Positions 1 through 4,409 of a stretch of DNA of 5,718 nucleotides are shown here, one piece after another. How positions within the stretch are numbered: the stretch's first letter is position 1; every line of letters starts with the position of its first letter. Made by a program: the position numbers and the translations under genes. The notes below the pieces were generated by a model that did no database searches, was not told the origin of the DNA, and saw nothing but the letters and a program-made list of their open reading frames with translations. Where the stretch lies: assembly GCA_031268255.1 (NCBI GenBank), contig JAIRXO010000273.1:1-5718 (forward strand), written 5' to 3'. This DNA comes from Spirochaetaceae bacterium. GTDB lineage: Bacteria; Spirochaetota; Spirochaetia; Treponematales; Breznakiellaceae.

Positions 1-151
1 CTCCGCGCTTCGCGGCGCGTCCCTGCGCCGCAACCCCCTGTCAGCGCCTTCGCGCTGGCCCAAAGCCCAAGCGCTCCGCTTCGACTCCACTGCCGGTGGA
101 GAGGAGAGATTTTGTTGCACTCTGCTGATTTTGTCGGGCAGGCGGGAGTCG
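1..151. repeat. Tandem repeat copy 1, next to tRNA-Pro (runs off left edge)
   Basis: This stretch recurs at 193-341. Bases 1-110 match 193-302 at a fixed 192-base offset with five mismatches (at 19, 33, 37, 60 and 65). The match then continues across a 2-base length difference into the last 18 bases of the tRNA-Pro sequence. The unit is packed with small perfect inverted repeats: 3-7 with 11-15, 12-18 with 25-31, 42-47 with 52-57, 69-73 with 77-81, and 85-90 with 96-101. I see no credible gene: reading frames here are short, lack a good ribosome binding site and run across the repeat boundaries. The left end is cut by the window, so the array may be longer. Confidence 0.85.
134..151 (-). pseudogene. 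Detached 3' fragment of tRNA-Pro
   Basis: These 18 bases are identical to 324-341, the 3' end of the intact tRNA-Pro (C56 of the T loop, the 3' T stem, the 3' acceptor strand and the discriminator A). Identity stops exactly before C56: the next plus-strand base is g at 152 and a at 342. Without the rest of the cloverleaf it cannot be a functional tRNA. It may be one end of an integration-like duplication, or simply the edge of the tandem duplication. Confidence 0.85.
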
Positions 152-161
152 GCTTCCAGTC

Positions 162-178
162 GCTTACCTCCTGTAAGC
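162..178. repeat. 17-nt hairpin, AC-CTCCT-GT type
   Basis: This is a perfect 6-bp stem (GCTTAC with GTAAGC) closing a 5-base loop CTCCT. On the minus strand, the strand that a tRNA read-through transcript would use, the loop reads AGGAG. It has the same architecture as the hairpins at 475-491 and 520-536: different outer stem bases, the same AC/GT closing pairs and nearly the same loop. It lies in the 41-base piece (152-192) between the tRNA-Pro fragment and repeat copy 2. Confidence 0.7.
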
Positions 179-192
179 TCCTTCCAGCCCGG

Positions 193-341
193 CTCCGCGC
201 TTCGCGGCGCATCCCTGCGCCGCACCCCTCTGTCAGCGCCTTCGCGCTGGCTCAAACCCCAAGCGCTCCGCTTCGACTCCACTGCCGGTGGAGAGGAGAG
301 ATTTTTACCTTCTGTTGATTTCGTCGGGCAGGCGGGAGTCG
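193..341. repeat. Tandem repeat copy 2, joined to intact tRNA-Pro
   Basis: This is the second copy of the unit at 1-151. It ends inside the intact tRNA-Pro gene, where the shared sequence stops 18 bases into the tRNA. All five internal hairpins of copy 1 are kept here (195-207, 204-223, 234-249, 261-273 and 277-293); one mismatch (19 against 211) falls in a hairpin loop. The full period is tRNA fragment, then 41 unique bases, then about 131 repeat bases. No gene is evident. Confidence 0.85.
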
Positions 342-396
342 AACCCGCGACCTCCAAGTCCCGAACCTGGCGCGCTACCCACTGCGCTACTGCCCG
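324..396 (-). tRNA. tRNA-Pro, anticodon CGG
   Basis: The minus strand folds into a complete 73-nt cloverleaf. It has a 7-bp acceptor stem CGGGCAG/CTGCCCG, a D stem GCGC/GCGC, an anticodon stem CCAGG/CTTGG with one G-U pair, a 5-base variable loop and a T stem GCGGG/CCCGC with loop TTCGACT. The anticodon CGG is at 361-363 on the plus strand and is followed by G37, as expected for proline tRNAs that read CCG. The discriminator is A. The following bases read CGA, so CCA is not encoded and must be added enzymatically. No clear promoter lies directly upstream, so it may be cotranscribed with tRNA-Asp. Confidence 0.96.
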
Positions 397-403
397 AAAT
401 TGA

Positions 404-442
404 AAAAACCGCCCATATGGACGGCCTTCCATGGCGGTTTTT
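404..442 (-). terminator. Terminator-like hairpin between the tRNA-Asp fragment and tRNA-Pro
   Basis: A 10-bp stem pairs AAAAACCGCC (404-413) with GGCGGTTTTT (433-442). The 19-base interior contains a smaller ATGG/CCAT stem (417-420 with 429-432). Read on the minus strand, a GC block is followed by six Ts, as in a Rho-independent terminator. Its right arm and the next 22 bases are identical to the terminator and 3' end of intact tRNA-Asp at 636-667. It therefore looks like the original tRNA-Asp terminator, now separated from its gene. It lies only 7 bases upstream of tRNA-Pro. Confidence 0.6.
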
Positions 443-464
443 GTGACGGGAGCGACGGGGCTTG
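433..464. repeat. 32-bp exact direct repeat, copy 1 (second copy at 636-667)
   Basis: These 32 bases are identical to 636-667. They comprise the right arm of a terminator hairpin, the short spacer and the last 18 bases of tRNA-Asp. The two copies are 203 bases apart. The exact identity suggests a recent duplication, or a sequence maintained by recombination. Confidence 0.9.
447..464 (-). pseudogene. Detached 3' fragment of tRNA-Asp
   Basis: These 18 bases equal the 3' end of the intact tRNA-Asp at 650-667, from C56 of the T loop to the discriminator G. The match ends immediately before C56 (c at 465 against a at 668). This is the same breakpoint, relative to the tRNA fold, as in the tRNA-Pro fragment at 134-151. 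It cannot form a tRNA. Confidence 0.85.
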
Positions 465-474
465 CCCTCCGTTC

Positions 475-491
475 ACAAACTTCCTGTTTGT
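475..491. repeat. 17-nt hairpin, AC-TTCCT-GT type
   Basis: A perfect 6-bp stem (ACAAAC with GTTTGT) closes the loop TTCCT. The minus-strand reading is AC-AGGAA-GT within the stem. The size and loop are the same as at 520-536 but the outer stem bases differ, so what is conserved is the fold plus the loop rather than the sequence. Confidence 0.75.
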
Positions 492-519
492 TCACTCCGG
501 GCCGTCTCCGCGCCCTGCC

Positions 520-536
520 GCGGACTTCCTGTCCGC
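520..536. repeat. 17-nt hairpin, AC-TTCCT-GT type
   Basis: A perfect 6-bp stem (GCGGAC with GTCCGC) closes the loop TTCCT. It is followed by TTTT on the plus strand, but no plus-strand gene lies upstream for it to terminate. On the minus strand the loop reads AGGAA. Confidence 0.75.
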
Positions 537-595
537 TTTTCTTCGTATGCACTCAGCGGGCGCTTCGTTTCAAGCCCCCTGAAGTCTTTATCTCA

Positions 596-618
596 TGAAG
601 TTTCCAGAGGAAACTTCA
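596..618. repeat. 10-bp perfect inverted repeat with 3-nt loop
   Basis: TGAAGTTTCC (596-605) pairs perfectly with GGAAACTTCA (609-618) around the loop AGA. It has no T tract and sits just beyond the tRNA-Asp terminator on the minus strand. It could be a repeat-family hairpin or an RNA processing or stability element; the sequence does not decide. Confidence 0.6.
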
Positions 619-620
619 AC

Positions 621-647
621 ACAAAAACCGCCGTAGGCGGTTTTTGT
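621..647 (-). terminator. Intrinsic terminator of tRNA-Asp
   Basis: A 12-bp perfect stem pairs ACAAAAACCGCC (621-632) with GGCGGTTTTTGT (636-647) around a 3-base loop. On the minus strand it starts 3 bases after the tRNA-Asp 3' end. The GC-rich core followed by a T5 tract is typical of Rho-independent termination. The stem is symmetrical enough to work in both directions. Its right arm is part of the 32-bp direct repeat. Confidence 0.75.
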
Positions 648-649
648 GA

Positions 650-724
650 CGGGAGCGACGGGGCTTGAACCCGCGATCTCCGGCTTGACAGGCCAGCGCG
701 ATAAACCAACTTCGCTACGCCCCC
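650..724 (-). tRNA. tRNA-Asp, anticodon GUC
   Basis: The minus strand gives a complete 75-nt cloverleaf. The acceptor stem is GGGGGCG/CGCTCCC with one G-U pair, the D stem GCGA/TCGC with a 10-base loop, the anticodon stem CTGGC/GCCGG, and the T stem GCGGG/CCCGT with loop TTCAAGC. The anticodon GUC is at 687-689 on the plus strand. The discriminator is G, as expected for aspartate tRNAs. CCA is not encoded (the next bases read TCA). A strong promoter lies just upstream and an intrinsic terminator just downstream. Confidence 0.96.
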
Positions 725-736
725 AAAGGTCTAAGT

Positions 737-765
737 ATCATAGCGTACAAGAAAAATCGTGTCAA
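737..765 (-). promoter_or_regulatory. Sigma-70-type promoter of tRNA-Asp
   Basis: On the minus strand a perfect -35 box TTGACA (760-765) and a -10 box TATGAT (737-742) are separated by exactly 17 bases. The predicted start near 730 is about 6 bases before the tRNA 5' end at 724, a very short leader typical of stable-RNA genes. Confidence 0.88.
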
Positions 766-778
766 TCACTGCGTCAGT

Positions 779-942
779 AGTAATTCACGGTTACTTGTTC
801 CAAAAACGAAAAGGCGCGGTAAAATCTCTCTGGGGTCCTGTCAGGGGGTAAAAGACCCTCCTCACGGAGGGCGTTTTCCCCCCTGCCACCCCGCCCGGCT
901 TTTGCGGGGCGCCTTTTCACTGTATAATAACCGTGAATTACT
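779..942. mobile_element. 164-bp nested palindrome with 15-bp terminal inverted repeats (MITE-like)
   Basis: AGTAATTCACGGTTA (779-793) is the exact reverse complement of 928-942. Inside, a second arm pair matches 9 of 9 (809-817 with 909-917). The centre folds into a long hairpin at 842-885 made of stems of 7, 4 and 6 bp split by small mismatches. Another 6-bp stem (889-894 with 904-909) lies to its right. No gene is inside. Size, perfect termini and self-complementarity suit a miniature inverted-repeat element, but I see no target-site duplication. It could instead be two operator sites plus terminators between divergent promoters. It fills most of the 322-bp gene-free interval 725-1046. Confidence 0.5.
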
Positions 943-981
943 TCTGGTATAGGGGGTAAATCACCGCTACAGGGTGACGCA

Positions 982-1010
982 TTGACTCCTCTTTTCCCCT
1001 GTGGTATCTT
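982..1010 (+). promoter_or_regulatory. Probable promoter of the chaperone/DUF115 operon
   Basis: The -35-like TTGACT (982-987) and -10-like TATCTT (1005-1010) are 17 bases apart and would start transcription near 1017, about 30 bases before the ATG. The match is good at -35 and moderate at -10. A small inverted repeat (TCACC at 961-965, GGTGA at 973-977) lies just upstream and could be a regulator site, though it is short. Confidence 0.6.
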
Positions 1011-1032
1011 GAAGCTCTCAAATATCAACGCA

Positions 1033-1038
1033 GAGAGG
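1033..1038 (+). promoter_or_regulatory. Ribosome binding site for the PpiD-like gene
   Basis: GAGAGG lies 8 bases before the ATG at 1047, a normal spacing. It supports this ATG as the start, and the protein that follows begins with a sensible short cytoplasmic segment and a membrane anchor. Confidence 0.65.
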
Positions 1039-1046
1039 CAGGTACT

Positions 1047-2603
1047 ATGGCTGTTAAGGGTAAGAAAACGCATATTCAGGAAGATGAATCGGTATTGGCG
1101 GAATTTGCGCGCCGTTTTAAGGACAGGCCGCTGATTTTTATCGGAACCATAGCCATTCTGGTTCTTGTAATCGTTGCCTTTGTCTTTCTTCCCGCCGTTG
1201 TTCCCGGACAGAGCGGTCCCAGCGAACTTGTTTTTGGTTCTTACGACGGTATTCCGGTAAAGTATGTCCCGAATAATTATTTTGACCAGCAGCTTCAATA
1301 CATCATGGAGTATTACCGGCAGATGACAGGCGGCGAGATAAATAACCGCACTACCGCTTTACAGATGTGGCGTACTGCCTATGAAGAAACGGTTATAAAT
1401 ACCGCCACTCTCAAACAGGCAAAGGATTCAGGCTATACCCCCCAAAGAGATCTTGTGGACAAGAGGATAACCCAGCTTCCCGATTTCCAGGAGAACGGCA
1501 TTTTTTCCATCACCCGTTACCGCCAGCTCAGGGGCAGCGACCGAATGAATCTCAGGACACGAACCGGCGACAGCATGACGGCCGAGCATTTCGCGTTCGA
1601 CCTTATGGGGCTTAAACCTCCCCAGGGCGAAATAGATTTTATTAAATCCATGGCGGAGAGGCAGAGGACTTTTAAGATGGTTTCTTTCTCCCTCTACGAT
1701 TATCCTGATTCCGAGGTCAGCGCCTTCGCCGCGGAAAATCCCGGCCTCTTCCGGGTTATCCAGCTTTCCCGCATCACGATAAATTCAAGTGAACGGGAGG
1801 CACAGCAGATACTTGCTTCAATAAAAGACGGCTCGCTCAGTTTTGAGGACGCGGTTAGCGCCCATTCCCAGGACAGTTTTGCCGGGCAGGGAGGGAACAT
1901 GGGCCAGCGCATGGCCTACGAACTCTTTACCGAAATCGCCGACGGGGATTCCCGGGAGAAGGTTCTCTCCCTTGCCAGGGGCGCGTACAGTGACGTGGTA
2001 ACAGCGTCTTCAGGCTGGGCTATATACCGCTGCGATGAGGCGTCCCGTCCCATAGACGCTTCGGACGCTTCCCTGAATTCAAAAATAAAGACTTATCTTA
2101 TGGGCTCCCAGCGCGGCAGGGTAGAGAACTGGTGCCGCCTCGAGGCCGAAAATTTCGCCGGCCAGGTAAGAGATTCGGGGGACTTTGAAAGCGCCGTGCA
2201 GAACAGGGGCCTAAGCGCCACGGCCATAGGCCCCCTGCCCCTGAATTACGGCCAGTACAGTCTTTCCGGCGGACAGAATAATATCTTCGGGGCGGCGGCC
2301 CTGCTTCCCTCGTCCGCTATTTCCGAACTTGCCGAGGCCAATGAGCAGTTCTGGACCGAAGCGTTCTCAACCCCGGTGAATACGCCTTCGGCCCCCATAG
2401 TCCTGGGCTTTAATGTCGTTGTTCTTTATCCTGAATCAGAAACCATGGCCGAAGAAAGTTCTCTGGAAAATATAGAATATATGTATCCGTACCAGAGCCA
2501 GAATTTTATGCAGCAGGATATGCGCCTGCAGATACTTACCAGTTCCCGGTTCAGGGATCGGTTTACCGAATCGTTCAACCGGTGGGTCTGGCCCGCTCAG
2601 TAA
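1047..2603 (+). CDS. Membrane-anchored SurA/PpiD-like folding factor (parvulin domain)
   Basis: The 518-residue product has the layout of PpiD/SurA-family periplasmic folding factors. Residues 1-28 are a charged cytoplasmic tail, and about 29-51 form one hydrophobic membrane helix, with the rest outside the membrane. About 60-215 is a helical SurA-N-like chaperone region, and about 236-332 is a parvulin (PpiC-type) rotamase domain, recognisable from SQDSFAGQGGNMG and the closing SSGWAIYRC. A C-terminal region of about 185 residues follows. Family members help newly exported envelope proteins fold. Two histidines usual in active parvulins appear to be replaced: the early one by Arg242 (LSRITI) and the late one by Ala325 (GWAIY). 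A holdase role without isomerase activity is therefore inferred. It is the first gene of the operon, and its stop overlaps the next start. Confidence 0.85.
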   Translation: MAVKGKKTHIQEDESVLAEFARRFKDRPLIFIGTIAILVLVIVAFVFLPAVVPGQSGPSELVFGSYDGIPVKYVPNNYFDQQLQYIMEYYRQMTGGEINNRTTALQMWRTAYEETVINTATLKQAKDSGYTPQRDLVDKRITQLPDFQENGIFSITRYRQLRGSDRMNLRTRTGDSMTAEHFAFDLMGLKPPQGEIDFIKSMAERQRTFKMVSFSLYDYPDSEVSAFAAENPGLFRVIQLSRITINSSEREAQQILASIKDGSLSFEDAVSAHSQDSFAGQGGNMGQRMAYELFTEIADGDSREKVLSLARGAYSDVVTASSGWAIYRCDEASRPIDASDASLNSKIKTYLMGSQRGRVENWCRLEAENFAGQVRDSGDFESAVQNRGLSATAIGPLPLNYGQYSLSGGQNNIFGAAALLPSSAISELAEANEQFWTEAFSTPVNTPSAPIVLGFNVVVLYPESETMAEESSLENIEYMYPYQSQNFMQQDMRLQILTSSRFRDRFTESFNRWVWPAQ

Positions 2604-4291
2604 TGCAGGATGAAATACCCCGGCGGGTCGAAGCCCGGCGGGGTTTTTCGGTAGCGTACCGGGGTAAAACCCTTCTTTCTGTCCTCGATCCCATAGCCCA
2701 GGCCGATCGTATTGTCTTAAAGGCCCATAAGACAGGCCGTACCCTCTATGTCTGCCCTTCCCCCCTTTTGGGCTACGGACTCTCTACCATACTGCAAACC
2801 ATGAGTGATGACTCGGCACTGTTATGCGTTGAGACCGATGAAAATCTTATGGCCTTTTCACTGGCCGAGATGGACAGGGCTGTTCTTGCCCATCCTGCCA
2901 TGAGGTTTGTACGCGCAAGGGATTCCGAAACGCTCTGCGCCTATGTGCGTTCCCAGTGGGGAGAGCGTTCTTTCCGCAGGGTAGAACTCCTCCGCCTTGG
3001 CGGGGGATGGCAGCTTGACACCGAAACGTATGAGACCCTCGCCGGGGCCCTCAGAAGGACCATCGCCGTTGACTGGGGCAACGCCGCTACGCTGATACGC
3101 CTCGGCAGGCTCTACGCGCGAAACGCGGTGCGTAATCTCGCCCTTCTTCCCGAAAGCGGGACCATAGACGATCTTGATTTCGGCTCCGGACCCGCACTGG
3201 TCCTCGGCGCGGGACCTTCCCTTGACCGTACCCTGGAAGAACTTAAAGACCTCTGCGTACCTGAACGGCGCTTTAAAATTATCTGCGTTGATACGGCCCT
3301 CTCCGCGCTTAACTCGTTCTCCATAGTTCCCGATCTGGTTGTCGCCCTTGAAGCCCAGCACTGGAACATCGGTGACTTTATAGGAAGCAGGGGCAGGAAT
3401 ATCCCCCTTGCCCTGGACCTCTCGGCCCTCCCCGGCTCAGGCAGCCTTCTGGGGCCGCGCTTTTTTTTCAGCACGCCCTGGGCGCCCCTTGCCTTCTTTG
3501 AGCGCCTGCGGGAATATGCCCTGCTTCCGCCCGGACTCCCCCCCCTGGGCTCGGTTGGTTTAAGCGCCGCCGCCCTGGCTCTTAAAATTTCCACCGGGCC
3601 GGTACTCACCGGGGGCCTTGATTTTTCCTTTGAGCTTGACGGCTTCCACGCGAAGGCGGCGCCACCGGGCATTGCCTGGCTGTGCCGCCAGAACCGCCTC
3701 TCAGGCTTTATCAATGCCGGCGCCGCCATCCGGCGGGGAACCTTTACGGCCCTTTCCAAAGAGAAGAAGAGGGTATTAAGCACTATAAACCTGAAAAACT
3801 ACCGGGACCTTTTTGAGGAAGAATTTGGCGGGGAAAAGAGAATGGGAGACCTGCTCTCATCGGGACTTCCCTTAGGTCTACCCGTATTAAATTTTGAAGA
3901 AGCGCGGACACTGCTTTCAGGCGCGGCGGACATCCGTGCAGACATCCGGGCGGGCAGCGGCGCGGAATATCCAGGCGGCGCGCTTTCCGGCGGAAAAACA
4001 AAAAAAGACAGGATCATTAAATTTATTGAACAGGAACTTTCCATGCTCCGTACCATCAGGGCCGTTCTCACCGGAGAGGGCCGGACCGGAAAGGAAGAAT
4101 TCGGACGCCTCCTTGACGCCTGTGATTATCTGTGGACCCATTTCCCCGAATGTGCCGGCGCGGGCGGAAAACGCCCCCGCTGCGCTAAAGACGACGAGAT
4201 GACCCTTTCCTTCCTCAAGCGGGTGAGGGCCGAGCTTGACCCCTTCATTGTTCAATTTGAACTTACGGAAAGGCTTATTAACGCGATGTAA
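2603..4291 (+). CDS. DUF115 / MptE-like family protein
   Basis: The 562-residue product belongs to the DUF115 group (6-hydroxymethylpterin pyrophosphokinase MptE-like), which also includes the Maf proteins tied to flagellin glycosylation. The core spans about residues 190-400. It has a glycine-rich nucleotide-type loop LVLGAGPSLD (199-208), then IICVDTALSAL, PDLVVALE (243-250), GSVGLSAAALAL (316-327) and LTGGLDFSF (335-343). About 1-185 is a separate N-terminal domain and about 410-562 a variable tail. No signal peptide or membrane segment is seen, so it is probably cytoplasmic. I chose the ATG in TAATG, which overlaps the upstream stop by one base. A GTG at 2582 is in frame but sits inside the upstream gene without a ribosome site. 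Translation is likely coupled. The substrate is unknown; a pterin kinase role or a glycan-transfer role cannot be told apart here. Confidence 0.8.
   Translation: MQDEIPRRVEARRGFSVAYRGKTLLSVLDPIAQADRIVLKAHKTGRTLYVCPSPLLGYGLSTILQTMSDDSALLCVETDENLMAFSLAEMDRAVLAHPAMRFVRARDSETLCAYVRSQWGERSFRRVELLRLGGGWQLDTETYETLAGALRRTIAVDWGNAATLIRLGRLYARNAVRNLALLPESGTIDDLDFGSGPALVLGAGPSLDRTLEELKDLCVPERRFKIICVDTALSALNSFSIVPDLVVALEAQHWNIGDFIGSRGRNIPLALDLSALPGSGSLLGPRFFFSTPWAPLAFFERLREYALLPPGLPPLGSVGLSAAALALKISTGPVLTGGLDFSFELDGFHAKAAPPGIAWLCRQNRLSGFINAGAAIRRGTFTALSKEKKRVLSTINLKNYRDLFEEEFGGEKRMGDLLSSGLPLGLPVLNFEEARTLLSGAADIRADIRAGSGAEYPGGALSGGKTKKDRIIKFIEQELSMLRTIRAVLTGEGRTGKEEFGRLLDACDYLWTHFPECAGAGGKRPRCAKDDEMTLSFLKRVRAELDPFIVQFELTERLINAM
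2617..2648 (+). terminator. Terminator-like hairpin inside the start of the DUF115 gene
   Basis: ACCCCG (2617-2622) pairs with CGGGGT (2639-2644), and CGGG (2624-2627) with CCCG (2634-2637), with one G-G mismatch between the two stems and a 6-base loop. T5 at 2644-2648 follows the stem directly. It begins 13 bases after the chaperone stop codon and lies within codons 5-16 of the DUF115 gene, coding for PRRVEARRGFS. It has the look of an intrinsic terminator used as an attenuator: ribosomes starting at 2603 would cover it, whereas untranslated RNA could terminate here. Confidence 0.5.
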
Positions 4292-4409
4292 AGCCCCTTT
4301 TGGGGGTAGGGCGAGACCCTGGCTCGCCCGTAGGCGGGGCGCGACGATAAGTGTGGCGCATAACAGACGGCGGTGGGGAAATGCGCCCCCCTTCAAAATA
4401 GCGTGTTAT
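4292..4409. other. Convergent intergenic gap with GC-rich hairpins
   Basis: This gap separates two genes that end towards each other. The clearest structure is a perfect 7-bp stem, GGGCGAG (4309-4315) with CTCGCCC (4323-4329). A weaker CCCC/GGGG hairpin (4294-4297 with 4302-4305) sits right after the DUF115 stop and reads CCCC-AAAA-GGGG-CTTT on the minus strand. A distant GGCGCAT/ATGCGCC pair (4355-4361 with 4381-4387) is also present. None has a proper T tract, so termination here may be weak, bidirectional or Rho-dependent. Confidence 0.4.

Larger units (their letters stand above)
465..649. other. 185-bp hairpin-rich spacer element at the tRNA-Asp 3' end
   Basis: This is the DNA lying between the detached tRNA-Asp fragment and the intact gene. 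It contains four perfect hairpins (475-491, 520-536, 596-618 and 621-647). I find no convincing coding sequence: the frames that cross it are short and run through the hairpins and tRNA sequence. Its order of pieces loosely resembles the Pro-side element: an AC-TTCCT-GT hairpin, a CTCCG-rich stretch, then a CAGCG/CGCTTCG stretch ending in CAAGCCCC. The resemblance is by eye only. Confidence 0.55.

Noticed and set aside
131..403. Plus-strand open frame of 90 codons across the repeats and tRNA-Pro
   Set aside because: It runs through tandem repeat, hairpins and the antisense of an intact tRNA, and has no convincing ribosome site. It is chance openness in GC-rich DNA.
1..650. CRISPR array
   Set aside because: There are only two long imperfect copies with a tRNA fragment between them, and no short regular repeats, unique spacers or cas genes.
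923..928. Perfect TATAAT as the operon promoter
   Set aside because: No good -35 box is found at 16-18 bases upstream (TTTTGC at 17 bases). The pair at 982-1010 has better spacing and position. It could still be a secondary start.
774..1298. Minus-strand open frame of 174 codons
   Set aside because: It overlaps the palindrome and the 5' end of the well-supported PpiD-like gene. Its composition is low-complexity and it shows no recognisable domain.
2582..2602. GTG at 2582 as the DUF115 start
   Set aside because: It lies inside the upstream gene with no ribosome site, and adds seven residues without family resemblance. The ATG in the TAATG overlap is better.
2858..4396. Several long minus-strand open frames opposite the DUF115 gene
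   Set aside because: These are shadows of a GC-rich coding sequence. The plus frame has recognisable DUF115 motifs and these do not.
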